From: an uncultured Bacillota bacterium
GTDB lineage: Bacteria; Bacillota; JAAYKD01
NCBI GenBank assembly: GCA_937897315.1
Contig: CALCNS010000156.1
Span: 1-5,711, forward strand
Length of the DNA stretch: 5,711 bases
Reading direction: 5' to 3'
Below the pieces are notes generated by a model. The model had not been told where the DNA came from. It ran no database searches and saw nothing but the letters and a program-made list of their open reading frames with translations. This document shows, one piece after another, positions 1 to 5,711 of the stretch. The stretch's first letter is position 1. Each line of letters opens with the position of its first letter. Both the position numbers and the translations under genes were made by a program.

Positions 1-801
1 GGAGCGAAGCAAATTTTCCATGCGCCCCTTCTCGGTGAGTAAGGAGTCCACACTTTTATGTAGAGAACGCGATAAGTTATTGAAACTGTGAATCAACTCT
101 CCGATTTCATCATCTTCTTCATAAGGTATGGTGACGGCGTAGTTGCCGCGAGCCATGGATTGAGCCGCCAAGTTCAACGCGTTCAGAGGTCGTTCTATGC
201 TGCGAGTGAAGAAAAAAGCCAATCCTAGAGCGGTAATGGCACTGATACTGACCATAATGAGGGCTTGCTTTTGCACAATCGAAGCAAACATGCCAAAGAC
301 AGCCAGGGGAGTTTCCATATAAAGAGCACCCACTGTGGTATACACACCATTTTCGTTATGCACCACCGGAAACGCTAGGGTTAAAGCATATTGCTTCAGA
401 CGAGAGTTGTAACCTCGGTGCGATATTTGCTGATTCTGCATCAGTGCATTTACTTCGTCATCTGGCATTTGCTCTCCACGGAAGTTTGGGTCATAACCCG
501 CCGAAGTGACCAAAACTTGCCCTGTTCGATCCACAAGGAAGACTTGGGCATCGGAGAAATACTCAATGGTTGTCAGAATTTGTTGCATCACATCGTAACT
601 GGTGCGCCCTTCAAAGTACACACCAATACTGGGAATAATCAAGCGGGCTTCTTCTTCCAGTTTGATCTGAGCTGATTGGGATAGATAATTCACCAGCTGA
701 TTGGGAAGATAGACACCCAAACTCAAAACCGTAACAATGATGATAACAATAAAGCTTCCATAGAGTTTTTTAAAGAGACTGCGAACGTGCAGCTTTTTCA
801 C
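1..801 (-). CDS. Sensor histidine kinase, N-terminal 267 residues (3' part outside window)
   Basis: Membrane sensor kinase expected to phosphorylate the response regulator encoded just upstream. The open frame runs unbroken from GTG at 801 to the window edge. It starts MKKLHVRSLFKKLYGSF, a basic cytoplasmic end, followed by a first membrane segment at about residues 14-32. An extracytoplasmic region (about 34-178) contains a PAS/Cache-like strand pattern (VFLVDRTGQVLVTS near 87-100). The second membrane segment is at about 180-198, and a HAMP linker at about 199-252 has the typical ERPL and DEIGEL signatures. A helical stretch ending ENLLRS at the edge resembles the HAMP-to-PAS junction of PhoR/WalK-type kinases. 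The HisKA and ATPase domains would lie outside the window, so kinase activity is inferred from architecture and pairing. The GTG start is chosen because it overlaps the regulator's TGA (GTGA) and has a strong GAGGTGA site 7 bases upstream. The first in-frame ATG lies only at residue 72, inside the sensor domain. The ligand is unknown. Confidence 0.9.
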   Translation of the reverse strand, partial: MKKLHVRSLFKKLYGSFIVIIIVTVLSLGVYLPNQLVNYLSQSAQIKLEEEARLIIPSIGVYFEGRTSYDVMQQILTTIEYFSDAQVFLVDRTGQVLVTSAGYDPNFRGEQMPDDEVNALMQNQQISHRGYNSRLKQYALTLAFPVVHNENGVYTTVGALYMETPLAVFGMFASIVQKQALIMVSISAITALGLAFFFTRSIERPLNALNLAAQSMARGNYAVTIPYEEDDEIGELIHSFNNLSRSLHKSVDSLLTEKGRMENLLRS

Positions 802-1493
802 GAATCGGTCACCTCAAATTTGTAACCGATTCCCCAAACTGTTTTAATGGTCCAACCTTTTGGCTCGGTGACATTCAGTTTCTCTCTTAACCGCTTCACG
901 TGCACATCCACCGTACGGGCATCACCAAAATACTCATAGCCCCAAACATTTTCAAGCAATTGTTCACGACTATAGACGCGATTGGAGTTTTTGGCCAAGA
1001 ACCAGATGAGTTCGGTTTCTTTAGGTGTCAGGTTAATCGAAAGATCATCCAAAAGTACCACGCGTTGGGCTAAGTTCATATACAAGTTGCCGAAACGCAT
1101 TTCTTGGCGTAATTCGTCCAAGTCTACTTTTTGGCTACGGCGCATGACAGCTTTGATTCTAGCCATGAGTTCTTTGGTGGAAAAGGGTTTCGTGACATAA
1201 TCATCCGCTCCGATTTCCAGCCCAGTGATTTTGTCGGGTTCTTCTCCCTTGGCGGTAATCATGATGACTGGCACATCTAGGGTTTTACGGATTTCACGAA
1301 TAACCTGCCAGCCATCTTTCTTTGGCAACATAATGTCGAGCAAAATCAATACAGGTTGTAGCATTTTTGCTTGTTCAATGGCACTGTCTCCATCGGCAGC
1401 ATGATGGCAATCATAGCCTTCTTTTTCCAAATAGAGTGCCAAAAGTTCCCGAATATTGGGATCATCATCGACAATCAATACTTTGGGTTTCAT
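798..1493 (-). CDS. OmpR/PhoB-family response regulator
   Basis: DNA-binding response regulator of 231 residues, the normal length for this family. The receiver domain (about 3-115) has the acidic pair D9/D10, the phospho-acceptor D53 in LLDIMLPKKDGW, switch T80 and the conserved K102 of KPF. The winged-helix effector domain (about 130-228) carries the family hallmarks LTPKETELIWFLAKN, YSREQLLENVWGY, a recognition helix TVDVHVKRLREKL and the wing ending WGIGYKF. The start at 1493 is preferred over an in-frame ATG at 1538. It has a GAGGTG site 7 bases upstream, the protein begins directly with the usual KPKVLIVDDD strand, and the upstream ATG lies within the spacer of the predicted promoter. 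The gene overlaps the kinase gene by 4 bases and is divergent from the exporter operon, its most likely target. It resembles the PhoP/ResD/WalR type of Bacillota, but no specific orthologue can be assigned. Confidence 0.96.
   Translation of the reverse strand: MKPKVLIVDDDPNIRELLALYLEKEGYDCHHAADGDSAIEQAKMLQPVLILLDIMLPKKDGWQVIREIRKTLDVPVIMITAKGEEPDKITGLEIGADDYVTKPFSTKELMARIKAVMRRSQKVDLDELRQEMRFGNLYMNLAQRVVLLDDLSINLTPKETELIWFLAKNSNRVYSREQLLENVWGYEYFGDARTVDVHVKRLREKLNVTEPKGWTIKTVWGIGYKFEVTDS
809..815 (-). promoter_or_regulatory. Ribosome binding site of the kinase gene
   Basis: On the minus strand the sequence reads GAGGTGA, 7 bases before the GTG at 801. It lies inside the last codons of the response regulator gene. 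This strong site decides the non-ATG start and suggests translational coupling between regulator and kinase. Confidence 0.8.
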
Positions 1494-1500
1494 AGGTAGG

Positions 1501-1506
1501 CACCTC
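1501..1506 (-). promoter_or_regulatory. Ribosome binding site of the response regulator gene
   Basis: The minus strand reads GAGGTG, 7 bases before ATG at 1493. It supports this start over the in-frame ATG at 1538, which has no comparable site. Confidence 0.8.
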
Positions 1507-1528
1507 GTTTCAAATTCATATTTCCTTA

Positions 1529-1557
1529 AGAATACCACACTTTTTCTTTGGTTTCAA
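1529..1557 (-). promoter_or_regulatory. Sigma-A-type promoter for the regulator-kinase operon
   Basis: On the minus strand, -35 TTGAAA (1557-1552) is followed by a 17-base spacer and -10 TATTCT (1534-1529). A TG one base before the -10 makes it an extended -10 element. Transcription would start near 1522, leaving a leader of about 29 bases before ATG 1493. The -35 lies inside one of the TTCAAA repeats of the intergenic region, so occupancy of that repeat could repress or tune this promoter. The call is by consensus match only. Confidence 0.65.
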
Positions 1558-1571
1558 ACAGGGAACGGCTG

Positions 1572-1605
1572 TTCACACAACTTTCATTTTCTATATTCAA
1601 ATAAT
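1572..1605 (+). promoter_or_regulatory. Possible activator-dependent promoter of the exporter operon
   Basis: A -10-like AATAAT (1600-1605, five of six matches to consensus) has no recognisable -35 at 17 bases upstream, where the sequence is ACAACT. Instead, the 11-base-spaced TTCACA / TTCATT pair (1572-1588) covers the -35 position. Such a layout is known for Pho-box-like promoters, in which an OmpR-family activator replaces the -35 contact. The start would be near 1612. This is a tentative reading, and other AT-rich hexamers nearby could serve as the -10. Confidence 0.3.
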
Positions 1606-1620
1606 AGGACATTCAAGATA

Positions 1621-1629
1621 GGGAAGGGG
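1621..1629 (+). promoter_or_regulatory. Ribosome binding site of the adaptor gene
   Basis: The purine run GGGAAGGGG ends 8 bases before ATG 1638. An out-of-frame ATG at 1634 is only 4 bases away and opens a frame that closes at 1801, so the 1638 start is preferred. Confidence 0.65.
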
Positions 1630-1637
1630 CAACATGT

Positions 1638-4067
1638 ATGTTCAAAACAGGGCAGGAGTTCTGGAAGAAACAATCGAAAACCAAAAAAAGATGGATAGTG
1701 GCTTCGGTCATAGTCCTCGTTGTACTCATCGGTGTGGTATGGGGTGTGCAACGTTTGAACACCGGTGGGTTATCCATGCCCGGAACAACCATGTTGCGTA
1801 AAGTGACGGTGGAGAAGAAGGAATTCAAGGAAACCATATCGGGCTCAGGCAGTATTCAGGCGATCGATCGGGCTGTCTTGTTGGCGCGTATTCCCGGAGT
1901 TTTGCGTGAGATACTAGTAGAAGACGAGCAAAACGTAGAGAAAGATCAAGTGCTTTATGTCATCGAGAGTGCTCAAACCGAAGTAGCATTGGAACAAGCC
2001 ACATACAATGCTGCTCTAGCCAAACGTAATTATGATCAATTGGCTTGGGAGAATCAAGCGGGGTCTACCGATATTCGGGATGCCGCTCTTGCTGTCACTC
2101 AAGCCAAAGCGACTTACTTGACTGCAGTAGAGAATCGTAATAATCTGCAAATCGTAGCGGATGCTCCGGGAGTAGTCACGGACCTTCCATTGAAGGTAGG
2201 GGAATCATTTGCCATGAATACACCATTGGTCTATGTGGGAGATGACAATGGTGGGGTTGAGACGGAGAACGAAATCCTTTTACAAAAAGCCAGACATAAT
2301 CTGCAATTGGCTCAAGAGGCAGTAGATGCCCTACAACTGGTGGCTGCCTATGATGGGCAGGTCTTCGATATACCGGTATCAGTCGGCGAAAACGTTACTA
2401 CAGGGCAACTCCTGATGAAGATCGAGGAAATCGGTCGAGACCGCAGTGATGCGACAGCCTACCAATTACGAATCTCACAAGCCGAAAACACCCTGAAGAC
2501 TCGTCGCGAATTATATGAACAGCTGGAAGTCAAAGCTCCTACCTCCGGGCGGATTAGCGATCTATCCTTAAAAATCGGTGACATGGTTACTCCGCAAACG
2601 GTCATTGCATTAGTTGGAAGCACCGAACAAATGGAAGTAGACCTCATGGTTGTGCAAAACTACATCAATGGTATGAAAGTGGGTAATGCAGCAAACCTGA
2701 CGGTTTCTGCGGTCAATACCACCTACAGGGGTTTCGTGAAGTCTGTTTCTCAAGTATGGAGCATACAAAACGGGGTGGTATCGTATCCGGTTACCGTGGT
2801 CATCGACCAAAAGGATGAACATTTGGCAGTCGGTATGAGTGTGGTGGCCTCCATTACCAGTAGCGATGAGCAAATCTATGGACCATCTGGTTTGAGAGGG
2901 AATCTAAAGAGTGCCAGCCAAAAAACGGTTACTTCCAAAAGCGGTGGCAAAGTGATTGCGTTACACTCTGAGAGCCAAAAGTGGGTCAATGAAGGGGACT
3001 TGCTGGTCACCTTGCAAAACGATGACGTTCGGGTCGCTTATGAATTGGCCTTGAAGGAATATCAAGATGCCGTGGCAACCAACCTGTTGGCCAAATCCTC
3101 AGCCAGTGTGAGTCGAATTCTGGTCAAAGCTGGAGATCACATCGAGAAAGGTCAATTGTTGATGACCCTGCAGAGTCATCTCGCAGAAGCAAACCTGAAG
3201 CAAGCCGAGAAGGAGTTTTCGGATCTTTATGCGAAAGGGAATCATCGTTATAGTGCCAAGGTTTCAGGGCGTGTCGAAAGCATCTACGTAAAACCGGGTC
3301 AACGTGTGGCAGCGGGAGATGTTTTATTGAGCATTCAGAATGAGGATGTTCTTTATGCGGCCGGCAAGGCGGAAGCAAATCTCACTGCTGCGCAAGCGGC
3401 ATACCAAGCAGTGCTGCAAAACCCCGGATCCGGAGCTTTGGCCAAGGCCTGGGTCTCCTATGTTCAAGCGGAAGCAAACTTGAATGATGCCGAACGCAAT
3501 CATGGGTATTTAACAGTAAAAGCACCTATCGCGGGGAAGGTGTATGTAAAACCAACCATTGAAGTGGGTGATCAGTTATCTGCCGATACCCAGTTGGCAA
3601 CAGTATACGATATGTCGGTCATGCAACTGGTGGTGAATATTGACGAAATCGATGTAGCAAAAATCGAGACCGGAATGAAATGCCAAGTTACCTTAGATGC
3701 TCTACCAGATCGAGTCTACGAAGGTTTTGTCTCTCGCATTTCGCAAGAAGGGACGGCAAAAGATGGTGTAGCAACGTACGCGGTGACGGTAAATGTGCCG
3801 AACCCGACCCTAATTAAGACCGCTATGACGGCTACGGCAGACATCATTCTCTTTACGATGGACGATGCGATCGCGATTCCGAAATCTGCACTTCAAGCAG
3901 GCGGGGAAACAGCCGACCAGAAAATGGTGTATGTGGTGAATGCGCGCAATGGCTTGGAAGAACGAGTCGTCAGCATTGGTAAGTCTACCGAAACCATGGT
4001 GGTAATTGTATCGGGTTTGAACGAAGGGGAAACCGTGGTGACCACAAAAATTGGTAAAATCCAATGA
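1638..4067 (+). CDS. Double-length membrane-fusion (HlyD/MacA/YknX-like) efflux adaptor
   Basis: Extracytoplasmic adaptor expected to work with the downstream ATPase and permease. It has 809 residues, about twice the usual 350-420. A basic N-terminus and one membrane segment (about 19-37) without a lipobox cysteine indicate an uncleaved anchor. Eight lipoyl-like half-motifs are visible near 82-110, 171-201, 234-262, 297-327, 429-461, 485-513, 538-568 and 626-657. They often show GxV...VxxGxxV..GxxL, and two have VKAP. Between them are helical, Ala/Glu/Gln-rich stretches (112-168, 208-232, 265-295, 463-484, 514-535, 571-622). Two beta-barrel-like domains follow half-motifs 4 and 8 (about 331-408 and 660-737). 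A membrane-proximal domain (about 740-809, with IPKSAL and GLNEGETVV) is present only once. The only cysteine is C682. The frame is intact throughout, so this is a true long protein rather than two genes. The ATPase gene follows after 16 bases. The adaptor role is confident; the substrate is unknown. Confidence 0.92.
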   Translation: MFKTGQEFWKKQSKTKKRWIVASVIVLVVLIGVVWGVQRLNTGGLSMPGTTMLRKVTVEKKEFKETISGSGSIQAIDRAVLLARIPGVLREILVEDEQNVEKDQVLYVIESAQTEVALEQATYNAALAKRNYDQLAWENQAGSTDIRDAALAVTQAKATYLTAVENRNNLQIVADAPGVVTDLPLKVGESFAMNTPLVYVGDDNGGVETENEILLQKARHNLQLAQEAVDALQLVAAYDGQVFDIPVSVGENVTTGQLLMKIEEIGRDRSDATAYQLRISQAENTLKTRRELYEQLEVKAPTSGRISDLSLKIGDMVTPQTVIALVGSTEQMEVDLMVVQNYINGMKVGNAANLTVSAVNTTYRGFVKSVSQVWSIQNGVVSYPVTVVIDQKDEHLAVGMSVVASITSSDEQIYGPSGLRGNLKSASQKTVTSKSGGKVIALHSESQKWVNEGDLLVTLQNDDVRVAYELALKEYQDAVATNLLAKSSASVSRILVKAGDHIEKGQLLMTLQSHLAEANLKQAEKEFSDLYAKGNHRYSAKVSGRVESIYVKPGQRVAAGDVLLSIQNEDVLYAAGKAEANLTAAQAAYQAVLQNPGSGALAKAWVSYVQAEANLNDAERNHGYLTVKAPIAGKVYVKPTIEVGDQLSADTQLATVYDMSVMQLVVNIDEIDVAKIETGMKCQVTLDALPDRVYEGFVSRISQEGTAKDGVATYAVTVNVPNPTLIKTAMTATADIILFTMDDAIAIPKSALQAGGETADQKMVYVVNARNGLEERVVSIGKSTETMVVIVSGLNEGETVVTTKIGKIQ
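2523..2855 (+). repeat. Internal protein repeat copy A (lipoyl half-motif plus beta-barrel)
   Basis: Encodes residues 296-406, starting LEVKAPTSGR and ending GMSVVASI. It aligns almost without gaps with residues 625-736 at an offset of 329 residues. Shared positions include VKAP, G.....GD, a GF V.S/SRxSQ segment and a Y.VTV strand. The DNA is diverged, so this is an old duplication visible mainly at protein level. Confidence 0.65.
3510..3845 (+). repeat. Internal protein repeat copy B (lipoyl half-motif plus beta-barrel)
   Basis: Encodes residues 625-736, starting LTVKAPIAGK and ending TATADI. It is the second copy of the unit at residues 296-406. Unlike copy A, it is followed by a membrane-proximal domain (about 740-809), as in ordinary adaptors. 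Confidence 0.65.
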
Positions 4068-4076
4068 GGAAGGGGG
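4067..4076 (+). promoter_or_regulatory. Ribosome binding site of the ATPase gene
   Basis: AGGAAGGGGG overlaps the last base of the adaptor stop codon (4065-4067) and lies 7 bases before ATG 4084. It fixes that start in preference to the in-frame ATG at 4051, which lies within the adaptor gene. Confidence 0.75.
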
Positions 4077-4083
4077 ACAAGAC

Positions 4084-4836
4084 ATGTCGGAACACCTCAT
4101 TGAAATGTCTGGCTTAGGTAAGACCTATCAAATGGGCGATAGCAAAGTTCATGCCCTTAGAGAAGTGGATTTGACCATTAACGAAGGAGAATTTGTGGCG
4201 ATTATGGGGCCTTCTGGTTCGGGCAAGTCTACTCTCATGAATATGATTGGATGCCTCGATCGTCCTTCCCGTGGCCTTTGGCGACTGAACGGAGAAGAAA
4301 TCGGTTCTCTCAGTGACGACAAGCTGGCAGAGATTCGTAATCGAACGGTTGGCTTTATTTTTCAAAACTTCAATCTGCTCAGTCGTTCCACAGCACTCAA
4401 AAATGTAGAATTACCTTTGCTCTACCGGGGACAGAATCGACATCAAAGAACAGAATTGGCGACTCAGGCCTTAGAGAAGGTAGGGTTGGGCAATCGAGTT
4501 CACCACAAACCCAAAGAATTGTCAGGAGGACAACAACAACGGGTTGCTATAGCACGTGCTTTGGTGGGCGACCCCAAGATCATATTGGCAGATGAACCCA
4601 CCGGCAATCTCGACAGCCGTAGCGGGTTAGAAATCATGGCACTGCTGCAAGACTTAAATCAACAAGGAAGAACCTTGATTATGGTGACTCATGACCCAGC
4701 CATCGCCGAACAGTGTTGGCGTGTGGTGCGTTTGTTAGACGGTAAAGTGGTGTCGGATCAGCTCAACGCGCACCCGGTATTGGCCAAAGAACGCTTGGCC
4801 AAGTTACCTCCCGCCGATACGGAGGTGAGTATATGA
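4084..4836 (+). CDS. ABC transporter ATPase, MacB/LolD/YknY type
   Basis: Cytoplasmic nucleotide-binding subunit of 250 residues that powers the exporter formed with the adjacent adaptor and permease. All catalytic motifs are present: Walker [10 protein letters not shown] (42-50), Q-loop Q94 in FIFQNFNLL, signature LSGGQ (146-150), Walker B IILADEP (166-172) with catalytic E171, D-loop NLD (175-177) and switch H203 in VTHD. The [12 protein letters not shown] stretch after Walker A and the [10 protein letters not shown] block are typical of the MacB/LolD/FtsE-like family. As in YknY, and unlike Gram-negative MacB, the ATPase is a separate protein. After the core, about 25 residues (from about 226 to 250) form a polar tail longer than in minimal members. 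Its stop overlaps the permease start (ATGA), so the two are probably translationally coupled. Confidence 0.97.
   Translation: MSEHLIEMSGLGKTYQMGDSKVHALREVDLTINEGEFVAIMGPSGSGKSTLMNMIGCLDRPSRGLWRLNGEEIGSLSDDKLAEIRNRTVGFIFQNFNLLSRSTALKNVELPLLYRGQNRHQRTELATQALEKVGLGNRVHHKPKELSGGQQQRVAIARALVGDPKIILADEPTGNLDSRSGLEIMALLQDLNQQGRTLIMVTHDPAIAEQCWRVVRLLDGKVVSDQLNAHPVLAKERLAKLPPADTEVSI
4821..4828 (+). promoter_or_regulatory. Ribosome binding site of the permease gene
   Basis: GGAGGTGA is a near-perfect Shine-Dalgarno sequence lying inside the last codons of the ATPase gene. Its GGAGG core ends 7 bases before ATG 4833. Confidence 0.85.
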
Positions 4837-5711
4837 ACATATCCGAATCATTAAGCTCGGCCTGGGAGAGTATCTTAGTCAATAAAATGCGGTCCATCCT
4901 GACCGCTTTGGGGATTATCATTGGTGTTGCCGCGGTGATTGCCATGTTATCGGTGGGTGAGAGCGGAAAAAGCACCATCACAAACCAAATCAGCAGCATG
5001 GGCACCAATTTAATCATGCTAAATTCCAACAGCAGCAGCTTTCGCTTTAGTGTAAAAGGTGCAGAGTACATGAAGGAAAACAGTCCGCATGTCTCAGCAG
5101 CTGTCCCCAGCGTGACTTCGCGTTTGTCCATTCGTGTGGCTGGTTCTGCTGAAAGCAAATCGGTAGAAGGAACGACTGTCGATTATTTGACCGTACGCAA
5201 CCGTACTTTGTTGGAAGGGGATTTCCTAAACGAAGAACATATTCGCTATTACCGCAAAGTGGCTGTAATTGGCAGCCAAATCGCCACGGATTTCTTTGGA
5301 GACGGATATGCGATTGGCGAAAAAATCCGTATCGCCGGGCAGAGTTTTGAGATTATTGGCACACTAGAAGCCAAGGGAAGCTCCATGGGGCAAAATATGG
5401 ATGAAGTGATTCTAATTCCCATTACAACCATGCAGCGACTCATTGGACGAACCACGATTTCTACAATTTATTTTGGTGCGATAAACAGTGATAGCACCAA
5501 AGTAGCCATGCAAGAAATCGAGGCTTCGTTACGATCTTTATATGGCACTCGAGAAGACCGCACTAATGTATATTTTATTAGTTCCATGGACGACCTGCTC
5601 GAAACGATTAACACGGCCACACAAACCTTGACCATCATGCTTGCTGGCATTGCTGGGATTTCTCTTTTAATGGGTAAGATTGGTATTATGAACATCATGC
5701 TGGTTTCAGTT
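4833..5711 (+). CDS. MacB/YknZ-type ABC transporter permease, N-terminal 293 residues (3' part outside window)
   Basis: Membrane subunit of the exporter. The frame is open from ATG 4833 to the window edge. The N-terminus (ESLSSAWESILVNKMRSILT) is the amphipathic helix typical of the family. It is followed by membrane segment 1 (about 21-43, ALGIIIGVAAVIAMLSVG). A large extracytoplasmic MacB-type domain spans about 44-265, with family landmarks such as GTNLIML, VEGTTVDYLTVRN, KVAVIGSQIATDFFG, FEIIGTLEAKG and DEVILIPITTMQRL. Membrane segment 2 begins near 266 and reaches IGIMNIMLVSV at the edge. Members are normally about 400 residues with four membrane segments, so roughly the last quarter is missing. 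One oddity is K282 in MGKIGIMNI, where the family usually has glycine. The gene overlaps the ATPase gene by 4 bases. The transported substrate cannot be told. Confidence 0.94.
   Translation, partial: MNISESLSSAWESILVNKMRSILTALGIIIGVAAVIAMLSVGESGKSTITNQISSMGTNLIMLNSNSSSFRFSVKGAEYMKENSPHVSAAVPSVTSRLSIRVAGSAESKSVEGTTVDYLTVRNRTLLEGDFLNEEHIRYYRKVAVIGSQIATDFFGDGYAIGEKIRIAGQSFEIIGTLEAKGSSMGQNMDEVILIPITTMQRLIGRTTISTIYFGAINSDSTKVAMQEIEASLRSLYGTREDRTNVYFISSMDDLLETINTATQTLTIMLAGIAGISLLMGKIGIMNIMLVSV

Larger units (their letters stand above)
1494..1637. promoter_or_regulatory. Divergent intergenic control region with TTCA/TTCAAA repeats
   Basis: This 144-base AT-rich region separates the two-component system from the exporter operon. 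TTCAAA occurs on the plus strand at 1509, 1553 and 1596, and a fourth copy at 1641 is just inside the adaptor gene. The first two are part of the identical 8-mer GTTTCAAA (1507-1514 and 1551-1558), spaced 44 bases apart. TTCACA (1572-1577) and TTCATT (1583-1588) are spaced exactly 11 bases apart, the period typical of tandem half-sites for OmpR/PhoB-type regulators, and TTCA recurs at 1596 and 1612. Binding by the adjacent regulator is inferred. Confidence 0.5.

Noticed and set aside
391..675. 94-codon frame on the plus strand antisense to the sensor kinase
   Set aside because: It has no ribosome binding site and no recognisable domain, and it is wholly contained in the well-supported kinase gene on the other strand.
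1494..1538. In-frame N-terminal extension of the response regulator from ATG 1538
   Set aside because: The ATG lies within the spacer of the predicted promoter and has no ribosome binding site, and the extra 15 residues precede the normal start of the receiver domain. ATG 1493 has a well-placed GAGGTG.
1591..1621. Short inverted ends CTAT...ATAG around two ATTCAA copies, considered as a palindromic operator or terminator
   Set aside because: Only 4 bases pair, with no continuous stem and no T-run, so it is not a terminator or a convincing palindromic operator.
1634..1801. Out-of-frame small frame starting at ATG 1634 and closing at 1801
   Set aside because: It is too close to the ribosome binding site, overlaps the adaptor start in another frame and shows no protein-like features.
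1638..4067. Two separate adaptor genes fused by a sequencing error
   Set aside because: There is no second start with a ribosome binding site and no second membrane anchor near the middle (around residues 409-428), and the first half lacks its own membrane-proximal domain. A single long protein explains the data better.
4051..4083. In-frame extension of the ATPase from ATG 4051
   Set aside because: It would overlap the adaptor gene and include the strong ribosome binding site at 4067-4076 as coding sequence. ATG 4084 gives the normal family start.
4763..5158. 131-codon minus-strand frame over the ATPase-permease junction
   Set aside because: It is antisense to two clear transporter genes with overlapping start and stop signals. 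Its hydrophobic stretches mirror the permease membrane segment.

Overview
The window looks like chromosomal DNA from a low-to-mid GC Gram-positive bacterium (Bacillota, probably Clostridia-like). This is inferred from strong purine-rich ribosome binding sites, a GTG start, the style of the OmpR-type regulator, and a MacB/YknZ-type exporter with no outer-membrane factor gene in view. The genus cannot be fixed from the sequence alone.

Layout: a two-component system lies on the minus strand. The response regulator (1493-798) comes first and the sensor histidine kinase (801 to beyond base 1) follows, joined by a 4-base GTGA overlap. A 144-base divergent intergenic region (1494-1637) carries a good sigma-A-type promoter for the regulator and a cluster of repeated TTCA/TTCAAA elements. 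On the plus strand an exporter operon follows: a very long membrane-fusion/adaptor protein (1638-4067), an ABC ATPase (4084-4836), and a MacB-type permease (4833 to beyond 5711). The ATPase and permease overlap by 4 bases (ATGA).

Working model: the kinase senses a signal outside the membrane and phosphorylates the regulator. The regulator then acts on the shared intergenic region to control the exporter, and probably its own promoter. The exporter resembles the MacAB / YknXYZ class, which exports peptides, toxins or antibiotics, but the substrate cannot be read from this sequence.

The most unusual element is the 809-residue adaptor, about twice the usual length. It appears to be an internal duplication: two beta-barrel domains, eight lipoyl-like half-motifs and several predicted helical hairpins, with a membrane-proximal domain only at the C-terminal end. 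No RNA genes, CRISPR arrays, insertion sequences or terminators were seen.
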